64,000 nt of DNA from Lagopus muta (GCF_023343835.1 NC_064439.1:28435933-28499932); one strand, 5' to 3'; counted from the stretch's first letter, positions 14,440 through 27,420 are shown. The notes: generated by a model not told the origin, from the sequence alone. Made by a program: numbers and translations.

Positions 14440-14545
14440 GGCACCATGGAAGGTGAGCACGGCCTCCATGCCCAGCATCACCAGGGAGAACTCAGTGCAG
14501 AAGAGAACCCAGCTCTGGTGCCACTGAGATTTGACATCTACAAGG
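14440..14545. other. GC-rich, codon-like islet
   Basis: About 100 bp of clearly higher GC than the flanks, directly after a long pyrimidine tract (14388-14438) ending CTCTCAG. On the + strand it opens with a Kozak-like CACCATGG. On the minus strand a frame reads through it with a hydrophobic stretch (FSLVMLGMEAVL). It could be a relic of a retrocopied gene, an exon of an unknown transcript or an unrecognised repeat. No function is assigned. Confidence 0.3.
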
Positions 14546-16764
14546 TTCTTTTCCTCTCTCTTCTTGGAATTTTAGGGAAGCAGACAAATGTCTAGCCGAG
14601 TGCCCAGCTTTCATGTATATCCGTAAGAGCCAAATTGGGGACTCCCATTCAGATAATGCTCCCAGATTTGGTTACAGTTTCTCCTGTAATGAATGACTGG
14701 CTCTTCACCTTCATGTTTTATCCTTATCTTTATTTCACACTTCCTTTTCTGTCCTTTTCCCTTTAACACTTTTCAAAACTCTCCCCCTCCACACCCCTCC
14801 CACATTTAATTTAGCTCTTTCTAATCAATACAGAAACTAACATGAAAGTGCAGCTTTCACACAGCACAAACAATTTTTTTTGCTAGTTCCTCTAACTCTA
14901 CCTTCGGTCTTCCCTTCCTCTGTGTTTTCGGTAAACTTTACAGGAAGTGTGTATCTGCATTTGTATAGGTGCTAGACATAGTGAAGCAGGGCTTCACTCT
15001 TTGATAGCCCTCAGGCACGATCAAATGGTGTCATAACATATCTTAAAATTGATGGCTATACTTTGATGACAGAGAAACTTGTATGCAAGATGAGTTCATT
15101 CATCTTTCTACTTTCCTATTAGATCTATGTGCAAACGTTCAAGCTAAGATTTTCTGTCTGAATTCATAGCATCATATGCTTATCAGGCTGATATTTAAAC
15201 CTTCATTTTGAAGCTGTTTAATTTTGTCTAGTTAATGACCAAATTAAAATCAGGCACACAGTGCAATTAGACATGCACGTTAAAGTACTGCACAACAGCA
15301 GAAGCAAAGCAGACCTTTGCAGAAGAGCTTTTAACCTGTGACATAAACAAAACAATGTGGTGTAATTTTGTCATTGTATTTATTAGTATTTACTTTCAAT
15401 TTTAGATGCTTGATGACAGTAAACTGAATTTATTTGGGGAAGAGGACTGTTTCTTATCACTCACATAGCAAAAGAAAGCATGGTTCATCTGCCTTGTCTT
15501 CACTTTTTAACATTATTCAGTGAGGAAAGTAGGAAAAATGTTTGGTCAACACTTTTTGAAAAGTGCTTATGTTTTGAAAAGTTATGAATCAACCCAGATG
15601 TCTGAATCAGCTACATTTTACAAACCTGCCACAGGACCTATCAGTTAAGCAGTTATAAAGGATTAGTCTTGTGCTGTAAATGATACTTACTGTTACTGCA
15701 GCACTGTAGTAAGCCTTTAAAAATGGTGATGGAGGAGTGGCTGGAAGAGGAGCTGGGAGAGGGGGAAGAGGTGGAGATTATCTGTGAGAAGTTAACTATT
15801 GATTGTACTGTGCAGATGTTGCTAAAAGAAATGACAGAACAAACAAAAAAAAAACAAAAAAAAAAACAAAAACAAAAAAAAAGAGGAATGGAATTTCCTT
15901 CAATTCTGTGAGACAGAATAAACACATTTGTTTAGGCCATGCTTGAATCTGAGTTATTTCAATATGAATTAAATTACCTTCACTGACTGGAGTGGAACAA
16001 AGAGCACAAAGGGACAAAAAAGGGGAGCAGCAGCTGAACCTGGCCATGGCATGCACTTAACTGTTACTGGGAACATCCTTGGCTTTATCAGGAAGTTCAG
16101 TGAAAGTCTTAGACAGGTTTACTTAGTGAAATCATAACTGCTTTATGAATTTTCTCTTTACCTATCTAAGAAGTTATACCTCAACTTCCCTTCTGAGATG
16201 CGAAAGAAAACAGAGGAACTGGGAAGATTTTTCTTAAGTGAAAGAAGTTTTTTTGGGAGTTCAGCAAATTAAGTTAAAGCCTTCACCTCTTACTGAAAAA
16301 CTCATGACAATTTAGGAACATCTAGAAAAAATTTACTATTTGCTCTTATTTTTTCATTTTCCCCCAAGGCACTGTGAACATGTCCTTTAGGTACATTTGT
16401 AAAATTTGTTGTCTTTTGTAATCAGTTTTTATTCTTTGTGTTTAAACTTCAGGGAGCAAAACTTCTCTTCAAGGGAAGAGTTGTGTTTAAAACAACAAAG
16501 AAGTAGGTGGACTGCTTATTTTAGATAAAAGAATATACACTTGAAAGTAATTTGCTTTGTCTGTTTTTGTTGCTCATGTCAGATCTATTTACTTCACCTG
16601 CAGGAGTAATCTGGCTTCAGTTATTTCCACACTTTGGGTTGAAATTCTATCGAAAGACAAAAATACAGACGTGTCTGCTACAACTGCTAACTTTCTAATA
16701 GGCTCAGTAAAGAAGTATCTCTTTCTTTTTTCTTTTATAGAATCACAATGTAGGATTCTACAGA
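14546..16764. other. AT-rich intergenic DNA
   Basis: No supported gene. A purine-rich stretch with GGAGGAGTGGCTGGAAGAGG lies at about 15728-15780 and an A-rich/C-interrupted tract at 15841-15882. The 90- and 86-codon minus-strand frames near 15.7-16.0 kb mostly translate this A-tract into Phe runs and are not genes. Confidence 0.5.
15841..15882. repeat. A-rich simple repeat
   Basis: Runs of 5-10 A separated by single C, with an AACAAAC start. Low-complexity sequence. Confidence 0.85.
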
Positions 16765-17315
16765 CTTGCTGCAACAGCTCTGCATCCTTCTTTTGCTGGG
16801 GTCCTCAGATATGGACACAGTATCCCATGCAAAGCCTCATGAGGGCAGAGCACATGGGAAACACTCACCTCCTTCTCCCAGCTGGCCATTCCTCTTTTGA
16901 TGCAGCCCAGGATAGAGTTGGCCTTTCAGGCTGTGGATACGCACTGCTGGCTTTGTCCAGTTCTTTGTCTGCCAAGACCCCCTAGTCCTTCTCCACAGGG
17001 CTGCCTTCAACAAGTTCTTCTCCTGGTCTGTACATGCCTGGGACCTTGCACTTGGTCTTGTGGCACCTCATTAGGTTCACATAGGCCTAGTTTTCGTGCC
17101 TGTCTAGGTCCCTCTGGATGGCATTCTTTCCTTCTATTTTATCAGCTGTGCTATTCAGCTTGGTGTCATCTGCCAACTTGCTGACAGGGCACTGAATCCT
17201 ACTGTCTGTGTCATTGAGAAAGATATTGAAGAGCACTGGTCCAAAGAGGGGGGACAGCATTCATGACCAGCCTCCACCTGGACATACAGCTACTGACAAC
17301 AGTTTGCGTGTGTTC
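16765..17315 (-). mobile_element. CR1 LINE fragment (antisense)
   Basis: Minus-strand CR1. Recognisable blocks on the + strand are the GGACACAGTATCCCATG region, 'TTTTGATGCAGCCCAGGATA', CCTTCTCCACAGGGCTGCC, 'GACCTTGCACTTGG' and 'GCTTGGTGTCATCTGCCAAC', all from the reverse-transcriptase ORF region. Unlike most copies here, the block nearest the 3' end is missing. A short ATAGAATCAC just upstream (about 16737-16747) may be the leftover 3' octamer, which would imply an internal deletion. Open frames of 142 and 95 codons across it are CR1 relics, not host genes. Confidence 0.9.
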
Positions 17316-17390
17316 AGATTTCTAAAAGTGTTTATTTCCCTGAGGACAAATTATTCAAATTTTCACAATTTAGGAAGGATATATTTGTAT

Positions 17391-17465
17391 AATAGCTTAT
17401 TAAAATAAAATATAGCTTATTAAATAATAATAAATAAAATAGCTTATTAAAATAAAAATATATAT
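17391..17465. repeat. AT-rich tandem repeat (ATAGCTTATTAAA units)
   Basis: Three copies of ATAGCTTATTAAA separated by ATAAAA/AATAATAA spacers, directly downstream of the CR1 copy. Looks like local slippage or duplication. Confidence 0.75.
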
Positions 17466-18375
17466 ATTCATAACAATTTATCTTACGGATAAGGATTAAC
17501 TATTTATATTTTGCCAGAGTGTAAAGATATGATAGCTATTTTAGGTTCTTAGTCTTAATCAGATCAAAACATCTTCCTATTTTTCTTCTTCCAGTGAAAA
17601 TATTCCCTTTTAATGGACAATACAAACTCTTACTTCTTCACCATATTGTATTAAATACATTCCTGATCAATTAATTGTTCTAAGTCATATTTTGTGTCAC
17701 TGAGAAAGACAAACATCCCAATGTAAGGCTTTTTTCAGTACTATGTGCACAGATCTCCCTATCCCTATACAATATCTTGCTTCTCATAATTCTGGAGGCT
17801 CTGATGACAAATTACCAGCCTTTATTTCTTATCAGATATGATTATATAAGGAATTTCATAATAAGGTAAAGCAGAATATTGTCCAAAAGAGAATCTGAAA
17901 ACATTAATTTGATTTATACACTTCAGAGACCGCCAGACCTAGAATATACTATGCTAAACCGAAGTGTTTCATGACAATTCACTTAAATCGTTTCAGAATG
18001 TTCAGATTTTTTTTCCAATTTTTGAGAATTTCAGAACATTTGCTCACAGTGCCTGTCTTGGAGAGTGATAGATTTTGATACTCTTTTCAGGATTCTCATG
18101 GTGGAAACCTGCTTCATCAAAGTCTTGCAGAAAAACCCAAGAAATTGGATATACTCGAGTACAGAGTTAAGCTGATGGAGATTGATACCACATAGGAAAT
18201 GGGTAGTACTGATCATTTCAAAATAAAGAGAAATGAATATTATGTCCTATATCAAGCCCCAACATTTTGCTGAACCTATATCTAAAATAAGCATTTGAAT
18301 TAGATGGAATAATTTCCATCGTTGGTTTCTTAACAATTATGCTATCTAAAGCATTAAACAACTGTTATAAATACA

Positions 18376-18396
18376 TATGTATATATATATATATAA
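18376..18396. repeat. (TA)n microsatellite
   Basis: ATGTATATATATATATATA-type dinucleotide run. Confidence 0.8.
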
Positions 18397-19215
18397 AATT
18401 AAACATACATTTTTATAAAGTGGAGATTCTTTTTCCCAAGTATCACCTGCTAAACCATTAATATTTCACTAAATAAACCAGGAGAAAATCTAGTTCCTTT
18501 GCGCTTTATATTGCTAGAAGTACTCCATTTTTATTATTATTTTTATTTATAAAACACTTGCTAGAAATCTATGGTTTGCTTTTTTCTTCAAAACTATATT
18601 ATTAGTTACTTACTACCTAGTGATGCTTCATTTTGACTGTCAGATTGCTGCATCACTTACTTCTGTGGTTAATTTTTACTAAAAGAAACCATTGATCACT
18701 CCCCAGAGTTGTTTAAATTCATATACCTGAATTATCAAGAAATACAGTCCAAATATCACAGAATTTCCCAAATTCTCTCTCTTCAAACACTGTGTCCTGC
18801 AGCTCCTTTCGTTCTGTTCCAAGAAAGTGACTCATGACTCTTTATTAATCATGAAATATGTTAATCTAGTGACTACACTAAAAATGTCGTTTTCTCTTCT
18901 CCCCATAGCTTGAAGGAAATATCCCTGCCAAGTCACTATCTCTAACACTGATCTTGTACTAGTAGTGTACATGTAACCTGTTCATGACTGAATCTTTAAA
19001 GCCTGGCCAAATGGTACTTTTACATGTTAATGTGGATCTAATTACATTTTCAATAGACTGCATCGTTAATTGCATGAATATTTGTAGTAATTTAAGATTA
19101 AATACTGATTTCATTTAAAAAATGAGGGCAAAATCTCTTTCTGTCTGTAGACTGGATAGTGTTTTGCCCTGTTCAGGCATAAATTTATTGCTGGCATATG
19201 GCACATTTTAAAATT

Positions 19216-19240
19216 GTTATTATTATTATTATTTTTATTA
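19216..19240. repeat. (TTA)n microsatellite
   Basis: Run of TTATTATTA repeats with one T4-5 interruption. The same repeat forms an isoleucine-rich end on a spurious minus-strand frame. Confidence 0.85.
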
Positions 19241-21044
19241 TGTGCTGTAATAATCTGAACTGGAAATAACTGTAATAACCTACAATGGAAGTAACCTGTT
19301 TTTGTGAGTTTGATGGATGGGTTATTCCACTGTCAGGAATTAAACAGAGATATTGCAGTGTTAGCTTCAGATACATTCTCCTGGTATCATCAAGGCCAAG
19401 TCTGGAGAAAAAAATTGTGTTTGTATAGAGATGGTAAGTGGAGCAGTTCATACTCTTAGTTATGTTGTGCCCTCTGGCAAGCCTGCCAGGAGAGTGCTGT
19501 GCTTGTTTTGTGATGAGAAACCTCCTCCACATTCCAGCCTGAGCGTATCTATTGTTTTCGGATGCAAACAGATGTGTTCCTTACCTAAGGGAAGCTCTCA
19601 AAAATATGGAAGTAAAACAGAAGAAACTGATGTGAAACTACAACAGTATTTGACCTGTCTGCATGCATTAATAATCTCAACTTTAGCTGAAGGCAGAAGT
19701 CTGTTATATTCAGTTCTATTTATTTGCTTAGTTTCTGCCCTACGGTGCAGAAGAGCAATGGAGGATATGAGTATTAACTTCATGCTTTTAATTTAAATCA
19801 GCATTTTGTTACATTTCTATGTGTTTATTATATTATTCCTAATTGTTAAAAGCCAGATAGTTCAGATTTGTGGAGCTGGTGAAAGAAGGGTAAACATTAT
19901 ATTCTTTATTGTAACAAACCACCTGGTTTGTTTGTCTCAGGCCAAAATTACAAAACTTCTTTTGACCAAACTATATATCCATAAAAGCTCTTCCCAATAA
20001 TTCTCATATAGTAAATGAATTTTATTTTGGTGCATCTCTGCTGAAGGATAACAAAGCATTTATTCATCAACTCTTGAAGGTTTTTTTGTCTGTTTGTTTG
20101 AGAATTTTAATTCTATTACTTTTCTGTCTGCAGTGTACTGACCTGTCTTTCCTAGCCTTCAAACTGATGCCTGTAGGATGTTCAGACACTTGTTACACTT
20201 CAGATGTCTGTGGGAGGTGAAGCAACAGCCCACAAGTGGGTCAGGGCTGCAGCTCCTTCATGAACACAAATGTGCAGAAGCTCATGGGTGTGCACCTTGT
20301 CACGTCTATGTCTCAGCTACAGCAAAGACTGTATGAAGAAATCACAAAGTGCTAGTGTTGAGTACCTAACACTAGTATTCAGAAAAAGTAGTGTGCATTG
20401 GAGGACAGCAGGAGGAGGGTGTGAGCAAAGAGAGAAAGAAAGCGTTCAGCACAGTGTAAGTGCAGAGATAGTGAAGAATTACTGAGATGAGGTGCAGTAA
20501 GCCAACAACTCATCTGCAATACCTTGTCTGCACAGCAGCACGTCACAGTATGACGCTGTCTGACCAGCAGCTCTCCAGCACATAATGCTGTGCTGCTGCT
20601 GCTGCTTCCTTTGGCGTCTGTGTTGTGCCAGAGTATAGACAGATGTCCTGGATTAGAGAACTCCCTACAAGGTTACTTTCATCCCACAACAGTTTGCAAA
20701 ACTAGAAGCTAGGATGTCACAAACCTTATTTAAAAGCAAAGATGTCTCAGATAAAAAAGAACTGTATATTCTTGCAAATAAGAATTTCTGAAACGTAAGT
20801 TTTCGTGGGGTGGGATTTAGTGACTTTCATGCTGATATTTGAAACTGACGGGCCTCCATGAAAAACAGTCATGAATTTCTTCTAGATTTTCTAAAAGATT
20901 TTCAGACCCTGTGATAGAAAAAATATTATTGAGGCAGTCATTAGCTTGACATCTCCAATAATACAGACCCAGTTTTCAAAAACGCATTTCAAAGTGAAAA
21001 TAACTCCTCAATGCATTCTCTGCATGTTGATTGACCTTTTTCAG

Positions 21045-21175
21045 AGAATCACGGAATCTCTTAGCTTAAAGACCATCTAGTTCCAATCTCTCTGTAGGGG
21101 AAGGATTGCCATCCACCAGATCAGGATTCCCAGGGCTCCATCCATCCCAGCCTTGAATGCTTCCAGGAATTAAAT
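21045..21175 (-). mobile_element. Short CR1 3' end (antisense)
   Basis: Starts AGAATCACGGAATC (the octamer-like 3' tail in reverse), then CTTAAAGACCATCTAGTTCC and 'CCATCCCAGCCTTGAATGC'. It is heavily 5'-truncated to about 130 bp. The wording differs from the 27.9 and 46.4 kb copies, suggesting another CR1 subfamily. Confidence 0.8.
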
Positions 21176-22145
21176 AGGCCATTGGCTCCATTATTTTATA
21201 CTGCATAAATTGTGTGTATTGTACAAAACAATATAAACTATAAAACTATATATAGATATATTTTATTTATTCATTTTTAAATTTAAGGGTATCAAATTGT
21301 CAGACTGGAAGCTGTGTTTCCTCAATCCTGGAATGATGAAACTGTAGTGCTTCAAGGAGAAAAGGACAAGAATTTAAAAAAACAATATGGCAAAAATAAT
21401 AGAAGCATTCAAAGAAATACCTGCTTAGAACATGGAAATTGACTTTTCTTAAATAATCTCAATTCCAAATAATTCAGTTTTAACATTGAAGAGCAAGTAA
21501 TGTCTCAGATTTTTAAAAGTCAATGAGAAATAGTTAGAAATGAAATATAAACTAGAACTATCTGCAACAAAATGATAATTGCTAGTTCAAGACTCTTTTA
21601 GATTTTAAGCAGCCTCATTCAGAAGCAAACTATAAAGTTCATTTTTTTCACAGAGCAAACAAAATTTCCTGTAGAAATTCTCAAGAATTATCACTGTAGA
21701 CAACTATCTCTGTTCTATCATGATAGACTGCTATCTTTGTTCTCTATTTGTTATGTCTAAGTGTGCAGCATTTTTAAACCTTGGTTTTCATGCTACTGCA
21801 GTGTGATTCATATCTTTTGGCTAAAATGATTGGCTTTTGTTTCCAAAATTTCTGCTGTGAGAAGACATCTGTTGAAATGAAGATAGTTTGTGGATGAAAT
21901 ATGTAAATTATAGCCTCCACCAGTAAGAGGAGGTGACATCACAAGATGTGACAACATTCTTCACACAGTTGCAGTAGAATAGACACATCACCCACTGTAT
22001 ATGAGGAACCATTCTTTCTACTTCAAAAAAAAAGCTTTCATGTGATGCTTGCACGTGATGATGATTTGCATAATGTCCATGTTTTAGATATACATGTTAC
22101 TCTTGTAGATTCAACTGTTGTTTGAAATGATATAATCACAACTAT

Positions 22146-22202
22146 TACTCCTCCATAAAATCTATTCTATTTTCACATACTCCTCCATAAAATCTATTCT
22201 AT
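22146..22202. repeat. Direct repeat, 25 bp at period 32
   Basis: TACTCCTCCATAAAATCTAT followed by TCTAT occurs identically at 22146-22170 and 22178-22202. A recent-looking local duplication. Confidence 0.9.
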
Positions 22203-22621
22203 CAACACCATTTCTATTGCATAGAACAAAGACTCCTTTCTATAGCAAGAAACTTGTTCAGTGTGAAATCCAGCCTTAAGTCATAGGAGCAGAGGCTTTT
22301 TCGTATTCAAATGAAGTTTATTGGGCTGTAATGGGAACTGTATGACATGTTAGAACAGGAGTACTCATTTACAGGAGCTATGTACTGCTGGTGACATCTC
22401 CCAAGCTTCGAAGAGCATTTACGTAGCTAGACTATAAATCCATATTTTTGCACCCCTGTGCTTCTCTGTCCTCTTTCTCAACTGAGGACAACTTTCAGAA
22501 AGAGCAGATCTTCATCCTTTCTGCTACCTGCTCCATAATGTCCAACAAATAGCCACCTTATACTCCTCACTCCTTGATAGCTTAGGGGATTCTATTAGAT
22601 TCTCACCAAATAGGATCCTTA

Positions 22622-22669
22622 CCTCATATATTTCTAGCCTCATATATTTCTAACCTCATATTTCTAATC
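22622..22669. repeat. Three-copy 15-17 bp tandem repeat
   Basis: CCTCATATATTTCTAG, CCTCATATATTTCTAA and CCTCATATTTCTAATC lie head to tail. Confidence 0.9.
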
Positions 22670-24830
22670 ATAAAACAGCCCAATCCTGCAAAAGTGCCCA
22701 GAGCAAGTACTGCAGGAATCTACAGGTTGCCTAAAAGGACATCCACACTGTGGGAGGTGCACAGCTGTTTCTCATGTTGTATACGTGTAAAATTTGTTAT
22801 GTTTGCTACTGATACAACACCGGCCTTCCTGTGGAAATGGTGTTCACACTACAGAGTGGATTCAGATGGGCTTCCTGGAATCATTCTGTGACTGAGACAG
22901 TTCCATCATTTTGTTTTGTAACATGGAAGGAAACATCCACAAAGTTCTGGTGTGAGAATTTTTGCTTGAAATACTGTTAAGTTGCTACAGACAGTCAAAC
23001 CTTTCACTTGTGATGATTTTGTAGTTCAGGCTGCCATAACTGGACTACTGTACTCTTGTATCTCTTCAGTAACTTAGAAATGTTTGTGTTTAATGCAAGC
23101 AGAGGTTATAAAAGTATTAATACTCTTTTCTCTCATTTTTAGCAATCACATCACATCAGAATGTTTTTTTTACAAAAAACCTTTTCGTTTGTCACCGTGG
23201 GCTCCTCAAACAGCTGCTATTACTTTCTCAGTTAAGGGCTGTGCCAGGCTTTTGGATGAATCAGAAACAGCATCAAAATGCTTTTATTTTCTAATTCAAT
23301 CCTGATTTTTGGTTACCAGAAAAATTTTGCCTGGCAATTGCTACCACATAAGAAATAGGTTACATTTCAGTCCTGCTTCCAGCACATAAACAATGCAGTA
23401 CATCACTGACAGAATGAGAGAGAAAATAATCCCTCCGAGGTTTTTCAGCTGTCACGTCACCAGGCAAATGTGGAAGAACAGGGAAGAATGAGCTGTCTTT
23501 TCACTCACAAAATTGCAAGCAGATCACCGTGTAGGAGCTTGTACTTCTCCTCACTGCCTAACACCTGTTTTATAGAAAAAGGGAAGCCCCCAACTTCACT
23601 ATTGTCAAGACTCCACTGCAGGTATGCACTCCCACCTACCTGAAAGCCTGTCTGCAGCTATGCTGAAGAGGGTTCTCAACCTGAGCAAAGAGAAAACTAG
23701 AAGCTCCTTACAGAATGCCCACATAGCTATAATACTTCATACCAAAAGATTTTTTATTCTGTGTACGCATATGGTCTTTAGTGACATATATTGTTTCCTC
23801 GGTCTTATTGGGTGCTTTATTTAAATAGCACAGATAAAAGTCAGTAGCATGGCTGTCATGTGAAAGATTAAAAAGCATAATGAATTGCTTTGGGATTATC
23901 ATTTGTTCCAGTGAAACCTGTCTGTTGTGGTTTTGATATGTTTAGCTGCACTGGGGAAAGCACTGTGTGCTCAGACAGATGACGACGGGAGGGAGAGCTC
24001 TGCTTCACTGCAGTGTTTACAGCTGGCAAAAACATGACAAATTTTCTGGTATCATATGCCTCTATTGGCTGTTGGCTATTTAAACTGCATTAAATAATTA
24101 TTTTACTTATTTAATTGAAAGACTTATAAAGAATGAGAAATTTGTTTCCTACAAAGTGAAAGTGAAGAAAAAAAAAAAAAAAAAAAAGAGTGGGGAAAAG
24201 CTATGGTTTGTATTTACAGACCATTATCTTCCTGCCACAAATTCTTCATTTGTAAACCAGCTGGCAGATGTTTACCCATTTCTTAACCATCTCTAAAGGT
24301 AAAATCTCTGCAGCCTTAAACAAAGATAAATGATGAACTATCTACAGCAGATTGTCGTAGTCTAGTTCAGTAATAGTAAGCACCATATAAATCTTCAGCA
24401 ATGTCTTTGTATTTTCTAAGTCTAAACAACACGAAGATAAACCTCTATGAAATCTCTTCCAATTTTAAATGGCTCCCTTCATATTCTTCACCTGATCTCT
24501 CCTGAGTGAATACTCACATGGAAATAATGTGTTAGCTCCTAGCATAGTTCACATTTCACTGTTGATAGCATTCCTCAGTAGTCACTGAGGCTGGCACTTC
24601 ACCTGCTTTATTAGTTATCCCAAGAGCTGCACTTCCACTGTCTAGGAGAGACAGATGATGGTGCAATGTTTGCAGCGCACTTCACTCAAGACAACAACTC
24701 ATCTTGTCCATGCACAAACATATGTAGCTGTCTTTTTTTCTTTAGTCTTCATTGTTTAACACAAACTCACAGCTCCTCTTAGCAAAAACTTACACTTCTT
24801 GCACAAGAGAAGAGAGAAAAATGGGGTGTT

Positions 24831-24861
24831 AGCTTGTCCACAGTGTGCTAGCTTGTCCACA
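24831..24861. repeat. Two-copy tandem repeat
   Basis: TAGCTTGTCCACAG occurs twice with a short TGTGC spacer. Confidence 0.85.
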
Positions 24862-25048
24862 GGAAACCTCAGCTTTGTTTCTTAATTATAAAAATTTAAG
24901 AGCAAACTACACTGTAGATTTTAGAGAATAAGAGACATAATATACATGCCCACATATCCCTACTGATTTTTAAAACCGATGTGAAAAGGTATTTCCACAG
25001 TTAAATGGTTAATATGACAGATGTTTTGTGTCCTCCTGGACTGTTTGA

Positions 25049-25265
25049 TTTTTTTTTTTTTTTTTTTTTTGGCTACTTCCTACTACTGAAAAGCAGAAAT
25101 GTACGTTATGTTTAATAAGCAGCATACTATTTAGACTGATGCATTCAGCTGTGATCCTAGGAAAAATTATTTCATCATCGGTTAAGATTTTCCCCAGTGT
25201 TGTGACATGATTTTATTTAACTATTTTTCTTTGGATTCCCTTTTTTTTTTTTTTTTTTTTTTTTT
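25049..25265. repeat. Two nearby poly-T tracts
   Basis: T runs of about 22 nt (25049-25070) and 25 nt (25241-25265), 170 bp apart. Confidence 0.9.
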
Positions 25266-27104
25266 CCAGTTTGGAAAGGAGCTCACACAGTTTTTAGTAG
25301 CCTAACACGTGTTTTCCTGATATTAGCCAGTACTACTAGAACACTTAAGTTGAGATGCTTGAGATCAGCCGTGGGGTGAAATGGGTGTTTCCCTGTTCCC
25401 TGACATTTCAGCAATCTGAGCCAAACTACAGTCATATATGCCTGTTACCTCAGTGGGATTGCTTTGCATGGAAGTTATCAGAGGCTCTCAAGAGGGAACC
25501 TCCCTTGGAAAGAGAGCTGATGGTCTGATAAGCATAACATACACCACACTGTCTTTACATGAACTTATGTCATTGGTGGCATTTCAGTGGCGTGTTTCCT
25601 TGATTGTCTCTCTAAATGTATAGGCACATGACTGCTAACACTCTTTGGTTATTCAATTTTAAAAGATATCTAAAATCTTGGTAGACGTGGGGGAAGTTGT
25701 GGAGGAAAATGATTCATTTTGATGCTCAGTGTGGGCGTGTGAGTCTATGGATTTAAAAAGCCACAAGAGTACAGAAAGATGTAGTGGGAGGAGAAATTGC
25801 ACTGAAGACTTTGTCATCTTCAGAAGTAACGGGTGTAGTTTCAGATCTATATTTCTCTCTTTGGCTGTATCAGTGAGAAATTGGTATTAGAACAAAAACA
25901 TGATTTTTCAGTCATTTCCGTCATTTTATCTGATTAGCAAATATAGTAACTTCATGTTTATCCAGCAGTTGAACACCTCTGTGCACTAAATGTCAAGAAA
26001 TGGTAGAAACATCACTCAGAATTTCAAAGCTGATATGCCACAATATTTATGCTGCCAGTAACAGTAAATTAGATGTATAATTAGACGAACAAATGGATCA
26101 GGAGAGTAAGACTTAAAACATTACTAGGTTGCTTTGGTCTAAAACACATCCAGGGAAATGCACATTGTGTGCATTGTGTGAAAGGAAGGGGTGCAGTAAG
26201 GGGTATTTAGAAGTAATCTTTCAGTTCCCAAAGAAAAGGTCCCTGAAAGATAGAGATAATTGTCGATACCCAGCTGGAGAATGGGAGGCATTACCTGGCA
26301 GTCAAATAACATCTTCTGACCTGGATATAGAATAACAGCTATTGGACTCTTATTCAGGGAAATCATCCTGCTAAGTTGGGGAGCAGGAGACAGCTGGTAA
26401 AGTTGGGAGCTTTGGGAGCTCAGGAAAAATGTAGGAGCTAGTAGCTGATAAACTAATTCATCTGTTTTCCTATCAGTGTAAGGACAAGGCTATAAACCTG
26501 GCACTGCAGGCAGTTGGACAGTATCCCTGCTTTTTTACCTATCATTGAGCACGACTAAACACCAAGAAGAAATCCAAAAAAAGTATAAAAAGCCCTAAGC
26601 TGACAGTTCTGGGAAGTTTAGGGAGATGGGTAATGACATTCTTTTGGGGCTGTGCCCTGCCATGAGAAGACAGTGCTCAGGGTGAGCTCTGCCTTTATCA
26701 GTGTCAGCAGACTTCAGCATCCTCCTTAGGTTTATGAGGAAGCTGGTTATCAAACCACAGCTGAGGTTTCTATTTTTACTTTTATCTTTTTTTTTAAACA
26801 GATTTGTGAAATATCTGCAGAGGATGCCACATTAAATGCCAACACCAAAATATGTTTTGCTGAAGTACATCAGAATTCAGTGGTAGCGATGGCTGAAAAA
26901 ACTAATTCTTCAGCTCACTCTGCATCCACTGAAATATATGTTTTAAACAAAGTAAAAAGAACCAAGCCAAGTACATGCGTTTTTGTTTTGTTTGCATATT
27001 TTTATTTTTTTTTTTTAGCCACAGCTTTAAAGAAGGAAACTATAGAAACAAATGCTGTTCGTTCTCCCCAGGTCTGGCTAAACTAGGAGAGGTTGCATCT
27101 ATTC

Positions 27105-27420
27105 CCGATCTCTAGCTCTGTCAAGAGATGAGCAAGGAATCCCTCGGAGCTGGAGGAGGGCTCTTTGCAGAACGAGCTCTGTATTTCTCCCTCACGAAGC
27201 ACACAGTCCCCAGCAGAGGGAGCTTGCCGGGGTGCTGGGGGAGACCGGGCCCCTGTGCTGCAGAGGGTTCTCGCGGCGAGAAACACAAGCAACAGCTGAA
27301 AGAGTCTCCCTGTTAGGCACAAACAGCCTCTGAACTTCACCAGCGACCACAGTGGCTGTTCGTGCAGGCTAGCTTTGACAGGGGTAAAGTAGCAGCTAGC
27401 CTCACTCCTGGCTTTCATGC
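27105..27420. other. GC-rich islet in AT-rich DNA
   Basis: About 300 bp of raised GC with several CpG, including TTCTCGCGGCGAG, GACCGGGCCC and TTGCCGGGG. Minus-strand open frame 27083-27418 (111 codons) spans it and includes a hydrophobic run (LFQLLLVFLAA), but no family is recognised and openness is expected in stop-poor GC-rich DNA. It could be a distal regulatory element, a minor promoter or a degraded exon. Confidence 0.35.

Larger units (their letters stand above)
17316..21044. other. AT-rich intergenic DNA
   Basis: No supported gene. Frames of 115-121 codons at 19.2-19.8 kb lie on opposite strands and overlap; they have no recognisable domain, and the minus one ends in a translated (TTA)n repeat. 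Small tandem repeats lie at 17391-17465, 18376-18396 and 19216-19240, and a (GCT)n run at about 20591-20606. Confidence 0.5.
21176..27104. other. AT-rich intergenic DNA
   Basis: No supported gene over about 6 kb. It contains several short tandem duplications (listed separately) and poly-A/poly-T tracts at 24168-24187, 25049-25070 and 25241-25265. Frames of 60-75 codons have no recognisable features. Confidence 0.5.

Noticed and set aside
16557-17184. ORFs of 142 and 95 codons
   Set aside because: Mostly inside the antisense CR1 at 16765-17315; no host protein similarity recognised.
19185-19796. 115-codon (-) and 121-codon (+) frames
   Set aside because: They overlap on opposite strands, one ends in a translated (TTA)n repeat, and neither shows a recognisable domain.
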